From Thalassospira sp. TSL5-1 (GTDB lineage Bacteria > Pseudomonadota > Alphaproteobacteria > Rhodospirillales > Thalassospiraceae), in contig NZ_KV880642.1 of the NCBI RefSeq assembly GCF_001907695.1, positions 1 to 64,000 on the forward strand: a DNA stretch of 64,000 bases. The letters are read 5' to 3'. The notes beneath the pieces were generated by a model. That model saw only the letters and a list, made by a program, of their open reading frames with translations. It ran no database searches and was not told the origin of the DNA. A program made the position numbers and the translations under genes. Of this stretch, positions 47,201 to 53,854 are shown piece after piece (the first letter of the stretch is position 1; the number at the start of each line of letters is the position of its first letter).

Positions 47201-50200
47201 CCGTGATCGACAGATTTTGATCTGCCGCCGCAGAAATGCTGATGCTTCCACTCGCAACAGTCAGATTATCCAGAACGGCGCTGACATCGCCCGAAACCCC
47301 GGTAACGGTGATATTACCCGTTCCCGTAACCTCAACCGACCCATAGGAGGCCGCTTCCGCCTGGGTCAGGGTCAGGCTTTCACCATCGGCGGCAATAATG
47401 CTTATCTTGCCCGTATCAACGGTGATTTTGGCGACATCGTTAGTCAGGGACGCTGCGGTCACATCGGTTAATGTCACGCCGCCCGAACCGGTAACGGTAA
47501 ACTGGTTGATGCCTGCCAAAACCGTCTTGGAAATCAAAAAGTTTTCACCCTCTGCACCAGACAGAATCAGCCCGCCATTTGCCGAAACTTTGGCAAGGTC
47601 AGCTGCAAAATCCGCCCCGGTCAGCCCGGTGATGGTCAGTGTTCCGCCATCGGCAACATTAATGGCTGCCAGATCATCCAACTGCGCCTTGGTGACGGAC
47701 AGGTTTTCACCATCGGCCCCGTTCACCGTCAATTCGCCAGTCTCGGTAACGGAGAGTTTCGCCAGATCCGCCTCAAGACCGCTGGCCGTCGCCCCGTTCA
47801 GAACGATATTGCCATCACCCGTTGCTTCAAGGCTGGCAAGTTCGGCCAAATCAGATTCCGCAATCGTAAAGCTCTCGCCCGACGCCCCGGTGATGGCAAA
47901 GCTGCCAGTCTCGACTGAAATGGCGGACAGGGCAGCAGCAAGACGTAGCCCTGTTACACCCGAAAGCGTCACATCGCCTGTTCCAGTGGCGTTCAGGACA
48001 TCAACATCATCCAGGTCATTTTGCGTAATGACAAAACTAGTCCCGGCTGCCCCATTCACGGTCAGGGTGCCATCAACCGATGTTTTGGTAATCACATCAC
48101 TTAACGAGGATGCGCTATATCCATTCAGGGTCAAATTGCCGCTACCCGTCGTGGAGATGCTGTCGATTTGGGCAAATTCAGCCTGCGAGAGAACAATATT
48201 TTCGCCAGAGGCGGCGTGCACAGCAAAAATACCGCTACCAACCGTCACCTTGCCAATCGCCGCCGAAACGCCGGTCGCGGTTACGCCTGTGAGCGTTACA
48301 GTGCCGCTGCCGGTTGCCTCGAACGCAGCATAATCGGTCAATTGCGCTTCACTCAGGCTGAAACTTTCATTTTCCGCGCCGGAAACGGAAATCGTGCCGT
48401 CAACGACACTCAGCTTTTGCAGGTCAGCCGCCACAGCGCCCTGATAGGTAATGGTACCATCACCCGTTGCGGCAAAGGCGGCATAGTTATCAAGAAAGGT
48501 TTTATCAAAGACAAAATCTTCACCCGCAGCACCTGTAAGCGAGGTTGTGCCATCAACCGTCAGCTTGGCAAGGTCGGTCGTCAGATCGGCGGCCGTCAAG
48601 TCAGTTACGTTCAGATTGCCCGAACCCGTGGTGGTGAAATGGGCAAGCTGGTCGATAAAGGATTTTGTAAGGCTGAAATTCTCGCCGGATGCCCCGGTGA
48701 TCGAAATTTTCTCGCTACCGGCTGAAAGCTGCCCGAAATCATTTTCAAGGTCCGCACTGGTCGCCCCGCTCAAGGCAATTTCGCCGGTGCCACTCACCGT
48801 CAGGGTTGCGATCTGGTCAAGCTGGGCTTTGGTAATGGCAATGTTCTCGTCTGCGGCGGCCACCAGCGAAATCGTTGATCCCGTTGCAACTGTCAGCTTG
48901 GCCTGAATGGCCGAAATATCATCGGCATTGTCAAGGCTGGTGATCGTGATGGTTCCGGTACCCTGGGCGGTCAAATGTCCCAGATTTGCAAGCTGGTCAT
49001 CGGTAACGGAGAAACTTTCATTCATCGCCCCCGTCACATTGATCACAACGCTATGGCCCGTCGTATCAATCTTGGCAAGGTCATCGGTAAGCGCCGAACT
49101 GGTGGCACCACTATAATTAATGGTGCCGTCATCAACATTGAAATCGAGCGCGGATAAACGGCCCAACAGCGTTTTGGAAAGCGCAAGTGTATCGCCGCTT
49201 GAGACTTCCGCCGAAATCGTTCCGCCTGTTCCTGTGGCAAGTTTTGCAACCGATGCGGCCAGATTTCCTGTCGTCGCCCCGGTCAGCGAAATCGTGCCCG
49301 TTCCCGTTGCCGCCAGACTGTAAAATTCGGCAAGGTTGGTTGCCGTAATCGTGAAATCAATATTTTCGGCGCCGACAACGGCAATTTGCGCCGTTGATTC
49401 TGCCGCTTTAATATCACTGACCAGCGTGTAAAAATCGCTGTTGGTACTTTCATCGAGATCAGAAATGCCGGTAATACGGAATGTAAACAGGCCCGTCACC
49501 GCGCTGTCCCCATCCGATGTCGGGATGAAATCGCGCAGGGTCTGGAACGATCCGACAATGGTGGTGCGCGCATCACTTGCGCCGGTCAGGGTGGTGACGG
49601 CACCAAAATCATTGATGATTACAGGGCGACCAACACCTGAAAGATCAAGCGAAGTAACAGTATTTGTATCAGGAATGGTCAGCGTGCCGCCGTTATAAAC
49701 CACGGACCCGCCACCCTCGGCGTCCAGTGTCAGGGTGATATTTCCCGATGTCGGCAGGTTGGTAAAAGACAGTGCCCCCTGTTCTGTCACCGAAACCGTA
49801 AAAGACCCGACCCCGCCATTGCTCAGCGCAACATTCTGCGCCTTGGCCGCCTGGGCATCGGCATCATATTCGGCTGCCGTTTGCGACAGGCTGCCGGATG
49901 CCGCCCCTTCCTGAATAGCATTTGCCGCTTCGCCCTGGGCGATATACTGGCTTTTGACAATATCGTCAGTCGTCGCGGCATTCTGAATATTGGTGTTACT
50001 GGCCGAAATGATCGAGGCCGTGTCGCCCGAAAGCGTGGTATCCACCCCGGCATTTTGCAGCACGTTGTTAATCGCCGAACTGTCAAGGGTTACGGTCGTA
50101 TTCACCCCTTTTAATGTCGCCGCCAGCGCATCAGCCACAGATTTAATGGCATCAGCTTCCGACTGCCCCCCGGAAGCGCCCGTAATGGCCTTGGCCCCCA

Positions 50201-50924
50201 TCGTCAGAATGTTGGCAACCTGAACCCCGGCCTTGAACAGCTCGGTATTGTTGGTCGCAACCGGGTCCACCGTTTTCAGATCTTCTGTAACATTAAAAGC
50301 CGCCTTGACGGCATTAAGGGCATCGGTTTCGGTTTCACCTGAATCAATCAGGCTTTGCACCAGGGTTGTCAGTGGTGTCACCACCGTCGAACCATCCGGT
50401 GCCGTCAGTTTGCCGTTAAAGGCAAGGCCGGTGCTAATGTCGGTACCACCGGTGATCTGGATCGCACCTGAGCCCGTCAAACCGGTGAAATTACCATTGG
50501 CATCGGTGGTTACGGTATTGCCCGATCCATTCACGCGCGAAACGGTTGCCCCGGAGATATAACCGTCGACCACGCGCCCACCGGACCCGCCGCCAAAAGC
50601 ACTACCAAGACCACCTCCCCCGCCGCCACAGGCAGCCAGCGGCAAAATCAGCGTTGAAACGATACCCAGCTTAAGGTTGGCCTGATATTTCTTTTGCCAG
50701 TCGGCAATAAATTCCAAAAACGCCTTACGGCCCCGGGGAATTTCAATTTCACGTGTTTGCTGCCCTGCAAAAACATCAAAATCAACATCCTGATGTGCAA
50801 CACGAATAGAGGGCAGAAAATGACCTGCCAAAAAGGCTGCATTGGTATCGCGATCAATTGCAGCGACAAGCTCACCCACGACTGCTTGTGCAGACGCATC
50901 AACACTGTTCATATTTGAAGTCAT
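41226..50924 (-). CDS. Giant RTX adhesin secreted by type I secretion
   Basis: A 3,232-residue surface protein and the likely cargo of the adjacent exporter. Residues 1-98 are an unfamiliar N-terminal region; a hydrophobic stretch ends at LPLAAC (Cys99), followed by a glycine-rich linker. Residues ~117-300 and ~1420-1600 are two related modules. About 14 copies of a ~53-residue repeat fill ~510-1300. Five groups of RTX nonapeptides (GGxGxDxLx) lie between ~1765 and 2655 and should bind calcium, with ~100-residue spacers. The C-terminus (DVITDFVIGEDKFDLFALGG...) is typical of type I secretion targeting. The ATG at 50924 has GGGAAA in front; 50912 is an alternative. No LapD/LapG pair is in the window. 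Role: attachment or biofilm, by inference. Confidence 0.85.
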   Translation of the reverse strand: MTSNMNSVDASAQAVVGELVAAIDRDTNAAFLAGHFLPSIRVAHQDVDFDVFAGQQTREIEIPRGRKAFLEFIADWQKKYQANLKLGIVSTLILPLAACGGGGGGLGSAFGGGSGGRVVDGYISGATVSRVNGSGNTVTTDANGNFTGLTGSGAIQITGGTDISTGLAFNGKLTAPDGSTVVTPLTTLVQSLIDSGETETDALNAVKAAFNVTEDLKTVDPVATNNTELFKAGVQVANILTMGAKAITGASGGQSEADAIKSVADALAATLKGVNTTVTLDSSAINNVLQNAGVDTTLSGDTASIISASNTNIQNAATTDDIVKSQYIAQGEAANAIQEGAASGSLSQTAAEYDADAQAAKAQNVALSNGGVGSFTVSVTEQGALSFTNLPTSGNITLTLDAEGGGSVVYNGGTLTIPDTNTVTSLDLSGVGRPVIINDFGAVTTLTGASDARTTIVGSFQTLRDFIPTSDGDSAVTGLFTFRITGISDLDESTNSDFYTLVSDIKAAESTAQIAVVGAENIDFTITATNLAEFYSLAATGTGTISLTGATTGNLAASVAKLATGTGGTISAEVSSGDTLALSKTLLGRLSALDFNVDDGTINYSGATSSALTDDLAKIDTTGHSVVINVTGAMNESFSVTDDQLANLGHLTAQGTGTITITSLDNADDISAIQAKLTVATGSTISLVAAADENIAITKAQLDQIATLTVSGTGEIALSGATSADLENDFGQLSAGSEKISITGASGENFSLTKSFIDQLAHFTTTGSGNLNVTDLTAADLTTDLAKLTVDGTTSLTGAAGEDFVFDKTFLDNYAAFAATGDGTITYQGAVAADLQKLSVVDGTISVSGAENESFSLSEAQLTDYAAFEATGSGTVTLTGVTATGVSAAIGKVTVGSGIFAVHAASGENIVLSQAEFAQIDSISTTGSGNLTLNGYSASSLSDVITKTSVDGTLTVNGAAGTSFVITQNDLDDVDVLNATGTGDVTLSGVTGLRLAAALSAISVETGSFAITGASGESFTIAESDLAELASLEATGDGNIVLNGATASGLEADLAKLSVTETGELTVNGADGENLSVTKAQLDDLAAINVADGGTLTITGLTGADFAADLAKVSANGGLILSGAEGENFLISKTVLAGINQFTVTGSGGVTLTDVTAASLTNDVAKITVDTGKISIIAADGESLTLTQAEAASYGSVEVTGTGNITVTGVSGDVSAVLDNLTVASGSISISAAADQNLSITETDLGKLGGLAATGTGNITLSDASSANVASDLAKLSSETGTISITVSESDTSAVNLTYEDIAGKNVAINATGDVNVTVAESGDYDFSTLSGTTVKLVFDTTNGDLTIGELDLNGIDEIEVNGAGNVIIQAEDVDGLTINFSANGSGNVIVAIPEGTTIDQSGLSGDVEYQSSVTYNESGVALDGYLANATVMLVDGNGNQVGQQTWTTDENGHYSISNFQFTGILPEDVAVRITGGTDLTTGQSFDGELLVSAGQNATVATGLTAVMHHLVASDAAADSAAAQSDVIAGFGLDATALSGTNLLTTDPVATITSDSATAAEKANAASLQIAATEVLVVTSELAKALQPVLHNGGDESSLGEISQVIMRQIAAAIENGTEVDWTNGTVLTDLITATGNAIVGSENFDGSQTVGSNNIPLSTVFAEIAELVGNTISALDQLQPTSSELQNPTDIDALSLLISAIKIQSAAGSTLADLINDLFDGNGNFQDAAYDALVAYNDNFATNLEAALSDVAIGELIDGTIMGSSGADILDNGDAGGAFFGYGGNDTITGGTGNDTLMGGEGNDSLAGDSGNDVLLGEEGNDTLTGGAGVDTLMGGAGDDRFFIDGDGDTLIGGDGKDRFYLTSAADLANGLTLSGDGTSVGNTGQDRLIVQLADSGGAQAVDLTASNVQIAGIDRIDVGSDVAGLTITLDHALASTADNNQDDILGDIRVNSRVYVDNESEIGVTASAISNDIIVDGRGLEATDSLFFDGEVHVGQNDANTGLETYGGFSGNDTVYGGAGNDTLFGGAGNDRLYGEDGNDYLDGGDGDDRLYAGNGINTLIGGAGADRFYITNVTDAVGSVIDGNGGSSTEGAKVSNDRLILDLAEGGNVDFNNVTVSNIDRIDIAQDAAGLELVLDHDLASTADANGDGNTGDIRITSRVYVDNESQIGLTSSPITNGIFVDGTALEGTDSLQFDGDVHVGQNDADTGLETYGGFSGDDTILGGAGGDFIAAGDGDDRMNGNDGDDVLFGGNGSDRIHGGAGVDTLIGGAGTDRLYIDQASDLTDGSIIVGGDYDVDNDVLGTAEADTNDRLIFAQASAYDLSDSNLGNHNIQIAQIDRIEFRDNASGYELVLGDGVVSTADANGDGILGDIQIVSRASVVDGETETDVPMTAGVTVDARNLSASQSIHFQGEILIDDETSLAYGGFSGDDRIRGGLGNDTINGGAGDDRIYYNGGSDTLIGGTGRDRFYITTAALAAGLMIDGTLEAATNDRLLLSAAGSYDLSDQALSDGNVTITHIDRIELRDDAPGNVLKIGAGLASSADANMDGTVGDISVVSRVYDNNDVDVPFTNDVVIDGSELTSEQSLIVEGEVRNDPVDGDYGGFNGNDTMMGGAGNDTLEGGNGDDTLIGNGGDDYLTGGSGADVMSGGAGNDIFAMSLGGDAVTVEYPDYTPAQGDYFEVVIDGYAYGARADESETSIDSVLSDIASVINSDSGHNYHARVQDGVLQIAGVDANVTVDAKTYAQGDAYSQQPTSEDLFAFSFTDTTMPEPGDFLRLTVGDEVFQVQMSDGDTPGSLLFQLATQISARAEAAYTLDENADVVDAVALDTDGDSENLPDRLFLHIPQGETVDFDHSGTIRATSGSVFIETDAGDSFNVDVAADSGTAQTGTLTLSTDDADYVAGSFLSAVLTITASGGGTETTYVSTAVTAGNAAKSIQDFIDEIKAQDAASARADGDVNATFFDSITVNGGAIEFVGKEVGSSFSFDATFLGDLGPNSSYIDPAQGENDTFDAVIFDFEDFGNSVSSLTDHGTFVLAIDDFTLTQPVQENDTLSDIISRFADSLRSYGYTVGVEDDTNLFVASDEAINGHSIAAYQAGSESDNGVEDTASVASDSIASMTDVITDFVIGEDKFDLFALGGGHIVPTGVSVGDSVSVTTFDESMFSGLEIGNGAAMFVQATDSVEDRTYLVVDNGDGAVNMSEDLFINVTGITGDINTASVSDLFYSET
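42965..45640 (-). repeat. RTX calcium-binding repeat groups within the adhesin
   Basis: Five clusters of GGxGxDxLx repeats, at about 45380-45640, 44750-44905, 44100-44290, 43545-43640 and 42965-43110. Each is separated by a ~100-residue spacer containing DRIDV/DRIEL, ASTADxNxDGxxGDI and SRVYVDN motifs, which are repeated with high similarity. The repeat-plus-spacer unit has about 200 residues. Confidence 0.9.
47010..49400 (-). repeat. Tandem ~53-residue repeats within the adhesin
   Basis: About 14 copies of a pattern: TGTGxIxLxGATxAxLxxDLAKLxVxxGxISxxGAxGENFxLTKxxLDQLAxF, with the core -GASGEN-F-LTK-. Examples are ITGASGENFSLTKSFI, LTVNGADGENLSVTKAQL and ISITGASGENFSLTK. Copies differ, so DNA-level tandem duplication is old. 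I do not recognise the domain. Confidence 0.8.
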
Positions 50925-51304
50925 AACGAAATTTCCCGTTTTTGCTGAAAGTGCGTTCAAACACTTTTCAAACACGTCCCCGAATGCCTGTTTTGATAAT
51001 CGGCCTCATGTCCCAAAGACCGATCAATCCGTTTCGCAGGTTTGTGAAGTCGACCGCATGGTCTTTTTCACAAACACCCCTAAAGTATAGTTTTGAGAAC
51101 TATTCTTCAGGGTCTTCATTCTATACCAAGATACAGCAATTACTTTATCCAGACTGAAAACTGCGGAAATGAAGCAAATTCTTCATTATACCTTTGCAGT
51201 CAAATACCCCGTTTTTTCTGGAAGCCTGGTTATTTTCGTCTTATAAATTCTTAGAAACAATCTATGGAAAACCATAGGTGTACAATTTTACCGGAATGGC
51301 GGGG
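50925..51304. other. Gap between the adhesin and the luxR genes, with a dyad
   Basis: This 380-base divergent spacer holds no gene that I can support. It must carry the promoters of the adhesin (minus) and the first LuxR-type gene (plus). The clearest structure is a 6-5-6 inverted repeat, ATAGTT (51087-51092) and AACTAT (51098-51103), about 165 bases from the adhesin start and 200 from luxR. A LuxR-type site is possible but unproven. Confidence 0.4.
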
Positions 51305-52075
51305 ATGGCTCTTCAACTGAATAACGATCTTTTGGATCTGTTAAATGCGCTGGACAATGCGCTGAATGTTCCAGACGCATGGCAGGCAGGACTGGTCTTT
51401 TTCAGGAAATATGGGGGTAATCAAATTACCTATACCCATGAAAGGCAGGATGGCAGCATCGTCTTTCTCACCACCCTGCCGGACTGGTGGATGACCTATT
51501 ATCTTGACAATGATTATGCCGACCTGGACCCGTTCATTGACGTTGGACGCACTTATTTCTCGCCAACCCGGTTTGATACCAAAGCAGTTGATCTGCCAGT
51601 TTCCCTGTCAGCATCAGCGGCCCAAATGCTTCAGGAATTTGCCGAAACCGGCTCGAGTAGCGGATTTGTCATCCCGACCATGACACCTTCGACACTGACA
51701 ATCAGTGGCTTCAACATTGCGAACACAATGAACAAGCACGAATTCTCCCTATTTTATAGCGACAAGGAAAATGCCCTGGCCCTTGCGGCCCATGCCGTGC
51801 ATCAACGCTGCCAGGAACTGGATCCGCAACTTTCCAAAACCGATGTTCATCTGGCACCACAAAAAAGCGGCTATTACCCGCTTCTCAGTCCGCGGGAACG
51901 CGAATGTCTGCTGTGGCTGTGCAAGGGGTTGCGCAATGATGCCATTGCAGATCGGATGGGCATTAGCCGTGTTACCGTTGAAATGCACTTGCGCAACTGT
52001 CGCCAGAAACTGAATGCCCGCACCCGGGAACAGGCCGTTGTGACCGCCATCAAACGCGGTTTCATTACGCCTTAA
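51305..52075 (+). CDS. LuxR-family regulator with autoinducer-binding domain, copy 1
   Basis: LuxR-type regulator (256 aa from the ATG at 51305). Residues ~10-165 form an autoinducer-binding domain: PDWWMTYYLDNDYADLDPFI keeps Trp, Tyr and Asp-Pro positions of acyl-homoserine-lactone receptors, but the tryptophan usually after the DP segment is replaced (SPTRFDT). Residues ~185-245 form the GerE-type helix-turn-helix (LSPRERECLLWLCKGLRNDAIADRMGISRVTVEMHL). The frame is open to a GTG at 51278, but the ATG at 51305 gives the same 256-aa length as both neighbours and has GGA 9 bases upstream. No luxI is present, so it is a LuxR solo. It is divergent from the giant adhesin gene and a candidate regulator of it. 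Confidence 0.85.
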   Translation: MALQLNNDLLDLLNALDNALNVPDAWQAGLVFFRKYGGNQITYTHERQDGSIVFLTTLPDWWMTYYLDNDYADLDPFIDVGRTYFSPTRFDTKAVDLPVSLSASAAQMLQEFAETGSSSGFVIPTMTPSTLTISGFNIANTMNKHEFSLFYSDKENALALAAHAVHQRCQELDPQLSKTDVHLAPQKSGYYPLLSPRERECLLWLCKGLRNDAIADRMGISRVTVEMHLRNCRQKLNARTREQAVVTAIKRGFITP

Positions 52076-52161
52076 ATACTCTTTCCCGGGGCTGTGACAT
52101 AGCGGGTTTGATCAAAGAACAGGGAATACTACAGGCTTGCAACTTTGCCGGAATGACAGGG

Positions 52162-52932
52162 ATGAGCGTGAACCCGCATAACGACCTTTTTGATCTGTTA
52201 AATGCCCTGAACAATTCGCTGAATGTTTCCGACGCATGGCAGGCAGGGCTTGTTTTTTTCCAAAAATATGGCGGCACCCAGATCAGCTATGCCCGTGGCA
52301 GACAGGATGGCAGTATCGCCTTTCTCACCACCGTTCCCGACTGGTGGATAAACCGGTATCTCGAGAATAACTATGTCAGCGTGGACCCATTCGCCGACAT
52401 TAGCCGCGCTTATTTCACGCCAACCCGGTTTGACACCAGATCCGGCACTTTCCCGATTTCGCTGTCCGAACCAGCCACCCGGATGCTTCGGGAATATAGC
52501 GACACCGGGGCAAATGCCGGTTTTGTCATTCCCACAATGACACCCTCGACATTGCAGGTCAGCGGTTTCAATATTGCCAATTCAATGAACCCGCAGGAAT
52601 TTTCGCAATTCTATCGCGACAGGGAAAATGTCCTTGTTCTTGCCGCCCATGCCGTGCATCAACGATGTCAGGCACTGGACCCGCAATTGTCCCAGCCAGA
52701 GATCCATCTGGCATCGCAAAAAGACATTCATTACGCTCCCCTTAGCACACGGGAACGCGAATGCCTGCTGTGGCTGTGCAAGGGATTGCGCAATGATGCC
52801 ATTGCAGATCGCATGGGCATTAGCCGTGTTACCGTTGAAATGCACTTGCGCAACTGTCGTACAAAACTGAATGCCCGCACCCGGGAACAGGCGGTTGTGA
52901 CGGCTATAAAACAGGGGTTCATTACCCCATGA
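52162..52932 (+). CDS. LuxR-family regulator with autoinducer-binding domain, copy 2
   Basis: Paralogue of copy 1, also 256 aa. The ligand domain has VPDWWINRYLENNYVSVDPFADIS, again with the Trp/Tyr/Asp-Pro positions and with F in place of the later tryptophan (TPTRFDT). The helix-turn-helix DNA is nearly identical to copy 1 (107 of 110 bases for the segment starting CGGGAACG). The N-terminal half is less similar. The ATG at 52162 matches the family start; the frame from 52108 is longer. It begins 86 bases after copy 1 and is probably in the same operon. Confidence 0.85.
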   Translation: MSVNPHNDLFDLLNALNNSLNVSDAWQAGLVFFQKYGGTQISYARGRQDGSIAFLTTVPDWWINRYLENNYVSVDPFADISRAYFTPTRFDTRSGTFPISLSEPATRMLREYSDTGANAGFVIPTMTPSTLQVSGFNIANSMNPQEFSQFYRDRENVLVLAAHAVHQRCQALDPQLSQPEIHLASQKDIHYAPLSTRERECLLWLCKGLRNDAIADRMGISRVTVEMHLRNCRTKLNARTREQAVVTAIKQGFITP

Positions 52933-52973
52933 AACCACAGGCTTTGATTTTCACCAACTGACAATGAGCAGAG

Positions 52974-53744
52974 ATGATCTCGGACCCGAATAACGATCTC
53001 TATGATCTGTTAAACGCCCTTGAGAATGCCCATAATGTGCCTGCCGCCTGGCAGGCTGGCTTGCGGTTTTTCAGAAAGTTCGGAGCCCGTCAAGTCACCT
53101 ATGGCTTTGAAAAACCGGATGGCAGCATTGTTTTTCTAACCACCCTTCCCGATTGGTGGATGCACCATTATCTGGACAACAATTATGGCAGCTGCGATCC
53201 GTTAATCGATGTTGCCCGAGCCTATATTACACCCAGAAAATTTGAGACGCCCTTCACCAATTTCCCCGTTACCCTTTCGTCCAAAGCCAGACAAATACTC
53301 AATGAATTTGGTGAAACGGAATCAACTGCCGGGCTGGTCATTCCGGGAATGCCCCCCATGCCGCAGCAATTAAGCGCCATGGTAATTTCCAATACAATGG
53401 ATACGGAAGAATTTTCAAAATTCTATCGCGGCAAGGAAACCACCCTAATTCTCGCTTCCCACGCCTTACAACAGCGGTACCAGGAACTTGATCATCAATT
53501 TAACCAAACAGATGTTCACCTGGTACGAGAGAGAATCACGCATTATCCCGCACTCAGCCCACGGGAACGCGAATGCCTGCTTTGGCTGTGCAAAGGATTG
53601 CGCAATGATGCCATTGCAGACCGGATGGGCATTAGCCGTGTTACTGTTGAAATGCACTTGCGCAACTGTCGCACAAAACTGAATGCCCGGACCCGGGAAC
53701 AGGCGGTTGTGACTGCCATCAAGCAGGGATTTATCACTCCCTGA
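52974..53744 (+). CDS. LuxR-family regulator with autoinducer-binding domain, copy 3
   Basis: Third paralogue of 256 aa, the most divergent in its ligand domain (LPDWWMHHYLDNNYGSCDPLIDVARAYITPRKFET), which hints at a different ligand. The DNA-binding segment is again almost unchanged (105 of 110 bases against copy 2, all differences silent), so all three probably bind the same operators. It begins 41 bases after copy 2. The downstream imuA has its own SOS promoter, so this is likely the end of the luxR operon, although no terminator is seen. Confidence 0.85.
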   Translation: MISDPNNDLYDLLNALENAHNVPAAWQAGLRFFRKFGARQVTYGFEKPDGSIVFLTTLPDWWMHHYLDNNYGSCDPLIDVARAYITPRKFETPFTNFPVTLSSKARQILNEFGETESTAGLVIPGMPPMPQQLSAMVISNTMDTEEFSKFYRGKETTLILASHALQQRYQELDHQFNQTDVHLVRERITHYPALSPRERECLLWLCKGLRNDAIADRMGISRVTVEMHLRNCRTKLNARTREQAVVTAIKQGFITP

Positions 53745-53787
53745 AGCAGGATTATCCCTCCCCTCGCAGATAGATCAGGCTTTCATC

Positions 53788-53834
53788 TTGACTCTGGCCC
53801 ATGCGTTATTAGATAAAAGGAACAAAATAGGAAC
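53788..53834 (+). promoter_or_regulatory. SOS promoter and LexA box of imuA-imuB-dnaE2
   Basis: GAACAAAATAGGAAC (53820-53834) is a perfect alphaproteobacterial LexA box (GAAC-N7-GAAC), 20 bases before the imuA ATG. A -35-like TTGACT (53788-53793) and -10-like TAGATA (53810-53815) with a 16-base spacer lie just upstream, so LexA would cover the start of transcription. Confidence 0.85.
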
Positions 53835-53854
53835 ATTTTAGCAGGCACACTTCC

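Noticed and set aside
47398..48333. Long plus-strand open frame (311 codons) inside the adhesin gene
   Set aside because: It is antisense to the repeat region and its amino acids follow the repeats' codon bias. The same holds for other plus-strand frames between 41263 and 50918.
51278..51304. GTG at 51278 as start of the first LuxR gene
   Set aside because: The ATG at 51305 gives exactly the 256-aa length of both paralogues, which is better support.
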